From [Actinomadura] parvosata subsp. kistnae (GTDB taxonomy: Bacteria; Actinomycetota; Actinomycetes; Streptosporangiales; Streptosporangiaceae), in the NCBI RefSeq assembly GCF_900323885.1, contig NZ_OOHJ01000015.1, positions 744,001 through 808,000 on the forward strand: a stretch of DNA of 64,000 nucleotides. The letters are read 5' to 3'. Position numbers and translations under genes: made by a program. The notes beneath the pieces are model-generated. The model was not told where the DNA came from and made no database searches. It saw only the letters and a list, made by a program, of their open reading frames with translations. Positions 1 to 7,407 of this stretch are shown here, one piece after another (position 1 is the stretch's first letter; each line of letters opens with the position of its first letter).

Positions 1-239
1 GCTCCCCGTGTCGCGCCTGGGCGCACTTCCAATCCCACGGTTGGTACTGAGCCAAACCCCAGGCTTGCTCGCTATTTCCGGCAAGGCCCGCCCAATCGGG
101 CGGCGGACCGGGCAAAACCGGCCCAGCGAGCAGCCCCTTTATCCGCAACGGTCACACAAACACCTGTCCTTCGCGTGTCCTGACGAATGACCCGCGGTGA
201 CACCGCGTAATAGGAATCGTGCTAGAGGACACGTCGCGG

Positions 240-364
240 TGCCCTCCGGGCCGCCCAGCACGACCGGGCGGAGGCGAAGGACCGTCCCGGAGGGCCGCGC
301 GGACCCTCTGCGTCCGAGCCACGGACGCGGACGGCAGGGCACCCGTCTCAGGGTGCCCGTCCGC
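240..364 (+). promoter_or_regulatory. Structured 5' leader of the transglycosylase gene
   Basis: Several strong inverted repeats sit directly upstream of the TTG start at 390. A 10-bp stem (241-250 with 286-295) encloses a 6-bp hairpin (251-256 with 266-271). Next come a 7-bp hairpin (310-316 with 322-328) and an 8-bp hairpin (337-344 with 351-358). An outer pairing 327-332 with 359-364 overlaps the 310-328 hairpin, so two alternative folds are possible. Cell-wall hydrolase genes of actinomycetes are often preceded by c-di-AMP (ydaO) riboswitches, but I do not recognise that consensus here. The RNA class is unknown. Confidence 0.4.
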
Positions 365-389
365 ACGCGACCCGACAGCGAGGATCGAG

Positions 390-869
390 TTGGACAGCAA
401 ACGCGCGCTCAACGGCACGCTCATCTCCGTCACCGCGTTCACCACGCTCGGCGCCACGTTCGGTGCCACTGTCAGCGCAACGGCCGTGTGGGCCGAGTCG
501 AAACCGCCGATCAGGACCGGAGTCTGGACCACGTCGGCACAACCCAAGATGGCGGCCGTCCGGCCCGCCAGCAGGAACAAGAAGATCGCCCTCGGCCACG
601 TCGTGCAGCGGGCCTGGAACTACCAGGAGTTCCGCTGCCTGGACAACCTGTGGACCAGGGAGAGCAACTGGAACCACCGGGCACTCAACCACTCCTCCGG
701 CGCGTACGGCATCCCGCAGGCCCTGCCGGCCGGCAAGATGAGCGGCGCCGGGCGCGACTGGAAGTCGAACCCGGAGACCCAGATCCGCTGGGGTCTGGCC
801 TACATCAAGGGGAGGTACGGCAGGCCTTGCGGCGCCTGGGGGCACTGGAAATCGCACAACTGGTACTAG
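390..869 (+). CDS. Secreted lytic transglycosylase (SLT-like)
   Basis: Probable secreted muralytic enzyme that cleaves peptidoglycan glycan strands. The 159-residue reading begins at TTG 390, preceded by the purine-rich GCGAGGATCGAG. A hydrophobic segment at residues 10-33 ends in VWA, suiting a signal peptide. The compact catalytic core begins near residue 66. WTRESNW places the likely catalytic Glu at residue 91, followed by GAYGIPQ and a C-terminal GAWGHW. Two cysteines (residue 83 and near 147) could form a disulfide. The arrangement matches small actinobacterial transglycosylase/aggregation-promoting-factor C-terminal proteins. An in-frame extension upstream to 219 is judged noncoding because it would translate the structured leader. 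Confidence 0.8.
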   Translation: MDSKRALNGTLISVTAFTTLGATFGATVSATAVWAESKPPIRTGVWTTSAQPKMAAVRPASRNKKIALGHVVQRAWNYQEFRCLDNLWTRESNWNHRALNHSSGAYGIPQALPAGKMSGAGRDWKSNPETQIRWGLAYIKGRYGRPCGAWGHWKSHNWY

Positions 870-878
870 CCGGCTCAG

Positions 879-914
879 GAGGGCATCCGGAGCGGCTGCT
901 CACCGGGTGCCCTC
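879..914. terminator. Bidirectional terminator hairpin
   Basis: A 12-bp inverted repeat (GAGGGCATCCGG at 879-890, CCGGGTGCCCTC at 903-914, one G-T pair) lies between the convergent transglycosylase and TetR genes. Its right arm covers the last codons of the TetR gene. No T-tract is visible, as is usual in high-GC actinomycetes. Confidence 0.6.
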
Positions 915-1547
915 CCGACGCCCCGCGTACGCCTCGATCGCGGTGATCAGCAGGTCGAGGCCGAACTCGAACTCCTCCTCGTGGTCGCACGCGCCGAGCA
1001 GCGCCGACAGCGAGCTGACCTCGGGGAACAGCGCGGGGTCCACCCCGTCGGGCTGGATCGTCCTGGTCTGCACGGGCGCGAACGTGGGCGTCACCCCGAC
1101 CTCGCGCAGCAGCGAGCCCACGATGTAGGCGATGAACATCCGCAGCATCCGCACCGCGTCGGCCCCGTCGAACCCGGCGCCGCGCAGCGTGGCCAGCGCG
1201 CGCTCGACGGGCAGCAGCCCGGCGGCGGAGTGGAGCTGGCGGCTGACGACGAGCATCGTGGAGCGCGGGTAGTGGTGGGCGATCTGCCGGAACGCCCTGG
1301 CCTGCACGCGCACCCGGTCGGTCCAGTGGGCGTCGGGGTCGTCGGTGAACTCGATCCGGCTCAGCACCGACTCGGCCACGCCGTCGAGCAGGGCGTCCTT
1401 GCCGGGCACGTGGTTGTAGAGCGACATGACGCCCACGCCCAGCTCGGCCGCGATGCGGCGCATGGAGATCGCGTCGGCGCCCTCCCGCTCGATGAGGTCG
1501 ATGGCCGCCGCGACGATGCGTCCCCGGGAGAGGGGCTCAGTGCTCAT
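900..1547 (-). CDS. TetR/AcrR family transcriptional regulator
   Basis: DNA-binding repressor of 215 residues. The N-terminal helix-turn-helix is clear: RGRIVAAAIDLIEREGADAI, then MRRIAAELGVGVMSLYNHVPGKDALL near residues 25-55. The C-terminal part has the all-alpha ligand-binding look of the TetR_C family, and its ligand cannot be predicted. It lies 21 bp downstream of the transglutaminase-like gene on the same strand, so the two are probably co-transcribed. It faces the transglycosylase gene across a shared terminator. Confidence 0.9.
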   Translation of the reverse strand: MSTEPLSRGRIVAAAIDLIEREGADAISMRRIAAELGVGVMSLYNHVPGKDALLDGVAESVLSRIEFTDDPDAHWTDRVRVQARAFRQIAHHYPRSTMLVVSRQLHSAAGLLPVERALATLRGAGFDGADAVRMLRMFIAYIVGSLLREVGVTPTFAPVQTRTIQPDGVDPALFPEVSSLSALLGACDHEEEFEFGLDLLITAIEAYAGRREGTR

Positions 1548-1568
1548 GGCTCATTCTATGGACGGGCG

Positions 1569-2432
1569 TCAGGCTCCGGCCGCTCTCAGTTTGATCTCCG
1601 TCCGCCGGTGGTCGGGCGGCGGGTAGCCGGCGACGACGTCCGGCACCACGACGTCCGGGCCGGCGTACGCCTGCCTGAACCGGCTGGCCTCGATGTCGGC
1701 GGCCAGATCGTCCACCCGCTCGCCGGGCAGGTCGTCCATCGCGCCCCACCGGTCCCAGGTGAGCATCTCGTGCTTGTTGAGCGCGGCCAGGTCGAACACC
1801 ACGCTCCTCGCGATCAGCGGCAGCCCTCTGAGTCTCGGGTCCTCGATCCCCGGCGCCGTCACGAACCGGCGCGGATCGGCTTTCCCGGCCCGGCACGACC
1901 GCCACGCCCGCCCGGCCGTCAGGAACCGCTCGCGCGGCATGTCGCCGAGCGGCAGCGGCTCGCTCTCGCCGGGTGTCGTGTACCCCTGCTCGAACTCCGG
2001 CTCCACCAGCCGCCACCGCTCGCCGTCCCACACCTCGGGGATCATGTGGTCGAGCCACCACCCCGGGATCAGGTAGTCGGCGAAGCCGTAGCGGGCGCGG
2101 GCCGGGATGCCGTGGTGGCGGGCCAGCGCCAGGTACAGGACGGTGTTGTCGCGGCAGCACCCCAGCACCCGCCCGGTCGCCTCCCGCCCGGCCGGCGGCG
2201 GCGCCGGATCGAGCTCCCTGGCCCTGGCCAGCATGGCGTCGGCGTAACGCAGGTTCACCTCGCCGACCCGGCCGGGCGTGAACCCGTGCCGGGCGAGATC
2301 CCCGTTGGCCCAGTAGTGGAAGACCAGCCGGGCGGCCGACTCCCTGATCAGCTCGCGCGGCACGCCGTCGATCCACGCGGCCAGCGGGCCCGGGTCGGTG
2401 AAGGTGCTCTGGGTCGCGTAGAAGTCGAGCAT
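1569..2432 (-). CDS. Transglutaminase-like domain protein
   Basis: Protein of 287 residues with a transglutaminase/protease-like core. The catalytic Cys is likely in GCCRDNTVLYLALARHHG, a typical context followed by GIPARARYGFADY. The His is in WWLDHMIPEVW, and a downstream acidic residue lies in WRLVEPEF. No signal peptide or membrane segment is seen, so it is probably cytoplasmic. Many bacterial members act as proteases or amidases rather than crosslinkers, and the substrate is unknown. It is divergent from the NACHT gene (60 bp apart) and followed by a TetR gene that may be its regulator. Confidence 0.85.
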   Translation of the reverse strand: MLDFYATQSTFTDPGPLAAWIDGVPRELIRESAARLVFHYWANGDLARHGFTPGRVGEVNLRYADAMLARARELDPAPPPAGREATGRVLGCCRDNTVLYLALARHHGIPARARYGFADYLIPGWWLDHMIPEVWDGERWRLVEPEFEQGYTTPGESEPLPLGDMPRERFLTAGRAWRSCRAGKADPRRFVTAPGIEDPRLRGLPLIARSVVFDLAALNKHEMLTWDRWGAMDDLPGERVDDLAADIEASRFRQAYAGPDVVVPDVVAGYPPPDHRRTEIKLRAAGA

Positions 2433-2491
2433 GCCCGCCAGTGTGCGTAACGGGTCCCCGCGACGCCACAGGTTTTCGGCAGACTGGAGCC

Positions 2492-5400
2492 GTGCGGCAG
2501 ATCCTGACCTATCACGACGCCGTCGTCCTGCTCGGAGGGCCCAGCAGGATCACGAACCTCCTCGACAAGGCGTCGTCGCTGGCCCTGTTCGGGATGGGCG
2601 CGATCGACCTGTTCGACGCCCGCGGCGAGGCGGTGCGGCTCGGCGACGCCTTCATCCGGGGCCTGCGCGACAAGGTCAAGGGCCTGAGCCGGTACGACGC
2701 GACGCGGCGGCTGGTCGCGGCCCACTCGGTGATCGTGGTCACCGCGTACCTGGAGGCGCTGGCCGAGACGGACGTGCTGCGCGAGCTGACCGCGGAGGAC
2801 CAGCGCCGGATCACCCGCGCCGAGCACCTCGGCGTGCTGATCGAGCCCCTGCCCATGCCCGCCCCCGACCTGCCCTACGAGCACGTGCTGGCCGACCTGG
2901 GCCGCGTGTACCGCTCGTTCACCGGCCCGCTGGTCGAGCTCCTGTCCGGCCTCGCGCTGTGGGACACGTGGGACGAGACCGCCCGCGACCGGCTGCCCGC
3001 GGACCTGCCCGCCCGGGCGGTGCGCCGTTACGAGGAGCTGTTCCGGCGGCTCGTCGCCGAGTTCCCCGAGGTGGCCTCCTGGTCCGACCGCGTCGAGCAC
3101 CAGGCCACCAGGAACGAGATCCGAGGTCTGGCGCACGGCCTGGCCGGGATCCAGGAGCAGGTGGCCAGGCTCCCTCCGGCCCGCGGGCCGTCCGAGCGGC
3201 TGGCGGCGCTCGTCCGCTCGAACCGGGCCACGCTGCGGCGGCCGATCGTGAGCGCCGCCGCCACGCCGAGCGGGGTGACCATCCCGCCGCTGGACGAGGG
3301 CTACGTCAACCCGGCCTACCGCCTGCTCGTCTCCTCCTGGCGCCACCTCGTCATGTCGGAGGACGTCTGGGCGAAGCTGCCCCGCCACAGCCGCCTGGAC
3401 GCGTTCCTGACCGGCCATCTCACGCTCCCCCAGGCCACCAGGACACCTCTCCTGGTGCTCGGGCAGCCGGGCGCGGGCAAGTCGTCGCTGACCCGGGTGC
3501 TGGCCGCGCGGCTGGCCGCCGCGTCGTTCCTGCCGCTCAGGGTGGAGCTGCGCGCCGTCCCCGCCGACGGCGACGTGCGCACGCAGATCGAGCACGGCAT
3601 CCGGGCGGCACTGGACGAGCCGATGTCGTGGCCGGACTTCGCGCACGCCGCCGAGGGCGCGCTCCCGGTCGTCATGCTGGACGGCTTCGACGAGCTGCTC
3701 CAGGCGACGGGCGTCAACCAGACCGACTACCTGGAGCGGGTCGCTCAGTTCCAGCAGGACCAGGCGGACAAGGGCCGGCCGCTGGCGGTCATCGTCACGT
3801 CCAGGACCGCCGTGGCGGACCGGGCGCGGATCCCCGAGAAGACGCTCGTCCTCCAGCTGGAGCCCTTCGACGACGACCAGATCCGGGAGTGGGTCGCCAC
3901 GTGGAACCACGTGAACCGCGGGCACTTCCGCCGCCGCGGCCTGGAGCCGCTGCCCCTGGACAAGGTGCTGGCCGTCCGCCAGCTCGCCGGGCAGCCCCTG
4001 CTCCTGCTCATGCTGGCCCTGTACGACGCCGACGCGAACGCGCTGCGCCACATGCCGGTGGACCTGCACGAGGCGGAGCTGTACGAGCGGCTGCTGCACG
4101 ACTTCGCCGTCCGCGAGGTCGGCAGGTCCCATCCCCGTCTGGCGGGCGGCGAGCTGGAGCGGGCCGTGGAGGACGAGCTGCTGCGCCTGTCGATCACGGC
4201 GTTCGCGATGTTCAACCGCGGCCTGCAGTGGATCGCCGAGCCCGACCTGGACGCCGACCTGCGGGCGCTGCTGGTCGATGAGGCGCGGCGGCCGGCGGGG
4301 CCGCGCCGCGCCGTGCCGCGGGCGGAGGGCGTCATCGGCGGCTTCTTCTTCGTGCACACCTCCCAGGCCCTGCGCGACGAGGAGCGGCTCACGACCTACG
4401 AGTTCCTGCACGCCACCTTCGGCGAGTACCTGATCGCCCGCCTGGTCGTCAGGGAGCTGTCCGGCCTGGCGGAGGAGCTGGCCGCCGCCGGGTCCCGCCG
4501 TCCCGCCCCGCCGGACGACGCCTACCTGCACGCGCTGTCGTCGTTCGCCGCCTTCACCGTCCGGGCGCCCATCGCGGACTTCCTGCGGTACGGCCTGCGC
4601 CACGCCGTCCCGGCCGATCGGCGCCGCCTCTTGACGGGCCATCTGTGCGAGCTGTTCGCGGCGGCGCTGCACGGCCGGCCCGGCTCGGTGTACGACGCGT
4701 ACCAGCCGGTGCGGAACATGGAGCTGACCGCCCGGTGCGCCGTCCACAGCGCCAACCTGCTGCTGCTCGCCGTGCTGTCGTCGGACGAGCCGCTGGCGGG
4801 CACGGAGTTGTTCCGCGTCGAGCAGCCGGAGCACGCGAACGAGCGGTGGCGCCGGATCGCCCGGCTCTGGCACTCCCAGCTCAGCCGGGCGGAGTGGGAC
4901 TCGCTCACCCGCACGCTGCACGTCCGTCACGAGCTGAGCGACGGGACGCGGACAATGCGGGTCGCGTTCGACCGGGACCCGGTCTTCGACTCGCGGGACC
5001 TGGTCTTCTTCACCTGGCCCGGAGCCGACTCCGACAGCCCGCCCCGGCTGCGGGCGAGCGACGAGAGCTGGATGCGGGAGATCTCCTTCCGCGACGACAC
5101 CTCGCTCGGGCATCTCTTCGTCAACCTGATCCCCTACTACGAGGTGGCCGGCACGCTGGACGCGCATCCGCGCAGCCCGGCCGCCGACCTGCTGGCGCTC
5201 CTGCTGGCCGACGCCCCGGACCGCGCCCTGTACGAGCGCGCGCTGTCGGGGTCGCCGTCGCCGCGCTACACGGACCGGGTGCTCAGGCGGCTGGCGCTCG
5301 ACGCCCCCGCGCTGCCGGGGCCTTACGTGCTCGATCTGGTGATCATGGCCGCCGGGCGCGGGGCGGGCCAGGAGCCGCTCGACCGCCTCCTCCGGATCCT

Positions 5401-5578
5401 GGCGGAGCATCCGGGCGTCGAGGACGAGGAGCTGCGGGCGGCGGCCCGGCTAGTCGCGCGGCAGCCGCAGGACCATCCGGGTCCGCGGCCCGTCCTCGAT
5501 CCGGAGGTCACCCCCGTGGGCCCGGGCGATGTCGCGGGCGATGGGCAGCCCGAGCCCGCTCCCCCCGGTGTCCCGTGA
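2492..5578 (+). CDS. NACHT-domain NTPase (bacterial NLR-like)
   Basis: Large STAND-type NTPase of about 1028 residues, starting at GTG 2492 with GGAG upstream. Residues 1-300 are helical and open with ILTYHDAVVLLGG, resembling the NACHT N-terminal helical (NNH) families. The NACHT core has Walker A GQPGAGKSS at 324-332 and Walker B VVMLDGFDEL near 394-402, followed by the usual sensor and winged-helix stretches. The C-terminal half is helical without obvious LRR, WD40 or TPR repeats. Bacterial NACHT proteins include anti-phage effectors (bNACHT), so a defence role is plausible but inferred. The last 42 codons run antisense through the histidine kinase gene. Confidence 0.85.
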   Translation: MRQILTYHDAVVLLGGPSRITNLLDKASSLALFGMGAIDLFDARGEAVRLGDAFIRGLRDKVKGLSRYDATRRLVAAHSVIVVTAYLEALAETDVLRELTAEDQRRITRAEHLGVLIEPLPMPAPDLPYEHVLADLGRVYRSFTGPLVELLSGLALWDTWDETARDRLPADLPARAVRRYEELFRRLVAEFPEVASWSDRVEHQATRNEIRGLAHGLAGIQEQVARLPPARGPSERLAALVRSNRATLRRPIVSAAATPSGVTIPPLDEGYVNPAYRLLVSSWRHLVMSEDVWAKLPRHSRLDAFLTGHLTLPQATRTPLLVLGQPGAGKSSLTRVLAARLAAASFLPLRVELRAVPADGDVRTQIEHGIRAALDEPMSWPDFAHAAEGALPVVMLDGFDELLQATGVNQTDYLERVAQFQQDQADKGRPLAVIVTSRTAVADRARIPEKTLVLQLEPFDDDQIREWVATWNHVNRGHFRRRGLEPLPLDKVLAVRQLAGQPLLLLMLALYDADANALRHMPVDLHEAELYERLLHDFAVREVGRSHPRLAGGELERAVEDELLRLSITAFAMFNRGLQWIAEPDLDADLRALLVDEARRPAGPRRAVPRAEGVIGGFFFVHTSQALRDEERLTTYEFLHATFGEYLIARLVVRELSGLAEELAAAGSRRPAPPDDAYLHALSSFAAFTVRAPIADFLRYGLRHAVPADRRRLLTGHLCELFAAALHGRPGSVYDAYQPVRNMELTARCAVHSANLLLLAVLSSDEPLAGTELFRVEQPEHANERWRRIARLWHSQLSRAEWDSLTRTLHVRHELSDGTRTMRVAFDRDPVFDSRDLVFFTWPGADSDSPPRLRASDESWMREISFRDDTSLGHLFVNLIPYYEVAGTLDAHPRSPAADLLALLLADAPDRALYERALSGSPSPRYTDRVLRRLALDAPALPGPYVLDLVIMAAGRGAGQEPLDRLLRILAEHPGVEDEELRAAARLVARQPQDHPGPRPVLDPEVTPVGPGDVAGDGQPEPAPPGVP

Positions 5579-6763
5579 CCGGGTGCGGTCCAGGCGGGTG
5601 AACCGCTCGAACACCCGCTCCCGCATCTCCTCCGGGATCCCCGGCCCGTCGTCGGACACCTCCACCACGGCCTCGTCGCCGCGGGCCGCGACCGACACCC
5701 ACACCCGCGTGTCGCCGTAGCGGTCGGCGTTGGACAGCAGGTTCGCGACCAGCCGGGCCAGGCGCAGGCGGCTGCCGCGGACGTACACCTCCGGCTGCAC
5801 GTCCAGGGTCACGGGGAGGCGGCCGGGACGGCGGGCGGCCTCCTCCTCGACCAGCCGGCCCAGCTCGAACCGGTCGGAGCCGATCTCCACGCCGGCGTCC
5901 AGCCGGGCCATGAGCAGGAGGTCGCCCACGATGTCGGACAGCCGCTGGGCGTCGTCCATGGCGGCCCGCCAGTCGGCCTCGGTGCGTTCCTCGACGCCGG
6001 CCTCCAGCCGGACGAGCAGCCCGGCGATGGGGGTGCGCAGCTCGTGGGAGGCGTCGGAGACGAAGCGGCGGTGCCGCTCGACGGCGTCCTCCAGGCGGCC
6101 GAGCGTGTCGTTGACGGTGACGGCCAGCTCGGCCACCTCGTCGCCGGTCGAGGGCACGTCCACCCGGCGGGTGAGGTCCTCGGCGCTGATGCGTTCGAGG
6201 CCCTGCCGGATGCACTCCACGGGGGCCAGCACGTGCCCGACGCCGTACCAGGCGGCCCAGCCCATCAGCGCCAGCAGCGCGGCGGCGGAGCCGTACAGGA
6301 CCAGGGGCAGGAACGAGGAGCGCAGCAGGACGGGCTCGCGCACCGCCGCGTAGACCACGACCGGCCCGTAGGCGCTGATGTGGTTGCTGGTCCCGACGAC
6401 CAGCATGCAGCCGCGGCCCTGGCACACCCGGTCGCTGACGCGGGGGTCGCCGCCGCCGGGCCGGGCCGAGGTGAGCGGCGGGCGGCCCGCGACGGCGGCG
6501 CTGGCCGCGACGACCCGGCCGCGGGCGTCCACGACCTGGAGCATGCTGACGTTGTCCTGGGGCGGGATGGGCCCGGTGTAGCGCCGGTCGTCGATGACGG
6601 TGGTGATGCGGCGGCTGGCCTCGTCGGCCTGGTCCACGAGGTCCGACCGGACGAGCATCGGGTACATGACGGAGATCAGCGTCACTCCGGCCAGGATGAG
6701 CACCCCGAACGAGACCACCGTCGCGATCGTCATCCGGGCCCTGATGGAGCGGCCGTGCATCAT
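5450..6763 (-). CDS. HAMP-domain sensor histidine kinase
   Basis: Membrane sensor kinase of 437 residues. TM1 lies at about 10-33. A periplasmic loop of about 130 residues contains a Cys-x(5)-Cys (VCQGRGCML). TM2 is near 160-180 and is followed by a HAMP region (STGDEVAELAVTVNDTL). The HisKA phosphoacceptor is in SDASHELRTPIAGLL. HATPase boxes are present: N box NLLSNADRYG, G1 DDGPGIPEE and G2 GGSGLGLPIARD. No response regulator gene is nearby, so the kinase is an orphan within this window. Its 3' end overlaps the tail of the convergent NACHT gene. Start 6763 is the first of two adjacent ATG codons. Confidence 0.92.
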   Translation of the reverse strand: MMHGRSIRARMTIATVVSFGVLILAGVTLISVMYPMLVRSDLVDQADEASRRITTVIDDRRYTGPIPPQDNVSMLQVVDARGRVVAASAAVAGRPPLTSARPGGGDPRVSDRVCQGRGCMLVVGTSNHISAYGPVVVYAAVREPVLLRSSFLPLVLYGSAAALLALMGWAAWYGVGHVLAPVECIRQGLERISAEDLTRRVDVPSTGDEVAELAVTVNDTLGRLEDAVERHRRFVSDASHELRTPIAGLLVRLEAGVEERTEADWRAAMDDAQRLSDIVGDLLLMARLDAGVEIGSDRFELGRLVEEEAARRPGRLPVTLDVQPEVYVRGSRLRLARLVANLLSNADRYGDTRVWVSVAARGDEAVVEVSDDGPGIPEEMRERVFERFTRLDRTRSRDTGGSGLGLPIARDIARAHGGDLRIEDGPRTRMVLRLPRD

Positions 6764-6799
6764 ACGTCCGACTGTGCCACCTGTCGTACAAACCGCAGG

Positions 6800-7279
6800 T
6801 CAAACGGATGTGTAGAAGCGGCGGTGCAGCTCGCGGACCTCCTCTGCCAGCTCGGGCACGGGGCCGTCGACGATCACTCCTGGCGCGATCTCGGCGACCG
6901 GCAGCGTGCGCACGGGCGGCGCCGGCACGCCCAGCTCGCTCAGCCAGGCGGCGAGCTGGGCCGAGGAGGCGACGTAGGCGATGCGCCCGAGCCCGACCCA
7001 CGCGTGGGCGGCGGCGCACATGGGGCAGTGCTCGCCTGAGGTGTAGACGGTGGCGGCGGCGCGCTGCTCGGGCGTCAGGTGCTCGGCGGACCAGCGGGCG
7101 AGGGCGAACTCGGGGTGGCGGGTGCGGTCTCCCGACGCCACCCGGTTGTGGTCCTCGGCGAGCACGGTGCCGTCGCCGGAGACCAGCACGGAGCCGAACG
7201 GCTCGTCACCCACCTCCAGGGCGCGGGTGGCCAGCTCGACGCAGCGGCGCAGGTACGGCAGCTCGGACGACTCGATCAC
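6800..7279 (-). CDS. Nucleoside deaminase (CMP/dCMP deaminase family)
   Basis: Zinc-dependent deaminase of about 159 residues, probably acting on a purine base or nucleoside (guanine deaminase-like). The zinc ligands are in HPEFAL (His with the catalytic Glu) and the PCxxC-type SGEHCPMCAAA. The conserved GDEPFGSVLV opens the fold. I prefer GTG 7279 because GGAG stands 6 bases upstream. A longer in-frame reading to 7390 adds residues that do not look like the family. It lies upstream of the kinase gene on the same strand, with 36 bp between them. Confidence 0.87.
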   Translation of the reverse strand: MIESSELPYLRRCVELATRALEVGDEPFGSVLVSGDGTVLAEDHNRVASGDRTRHPEFALARWSAEHLTPEQRAAATVYTSGEHCPMCAAAHAWVGLGRIAYVASSAQLAAWLSELGVPAPPVRTLPVAEIAPGVIVDGPVPELAEEVRELHRRFYTSV

Positions 7280-7394
7280 AACAGACTCCAGCAAAGGTAA
7301 CGGCCCGCCGAAAGTGCATGAGCATTCATGTTTCCCCACGTCATGTACGGATATCCGGCCTTGGGGCCACAGAAAATCGGTTGATCCCACGTAT

Positions 7395-7400
7395 TAGCCT
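7395..7400 (+). promoter_or_regulatory. -10 hexamer TAGCCT
   Basis: TAGCCT stands 7 bases before ATG 7408, the spacing seen before several genes in this window. A purine-rich AGAAGGG in the gap could also serve as a ribosome binding site, so the transcript may be leaderless or have a very short leader. Confidence 0.4.
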
Positions 7401-7407
7401 AGAAGGG

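Noticed and set aside
1-239. Coding sequence before the transglycosylase leader
   Set aside because: Only short arginine- and proline-rich frames; a CCGCCC/GGGCGG hairpin near 89-104 may terminate an upstream gene, but no gene is supported.
240-389. ydaO (c-di-AMP) riboswitch
   Set aside because: The gene class is right, but the conserved ydaO core sequences are not recognisable, so only an unclassified structured leader is claimed.
2348-5410. Long open frame on the minus strand opposite the NACHT gene
   Set aside because: Composition-driven shadow: no recognised domain, and the plus strand encodes a clear NACHT protein.
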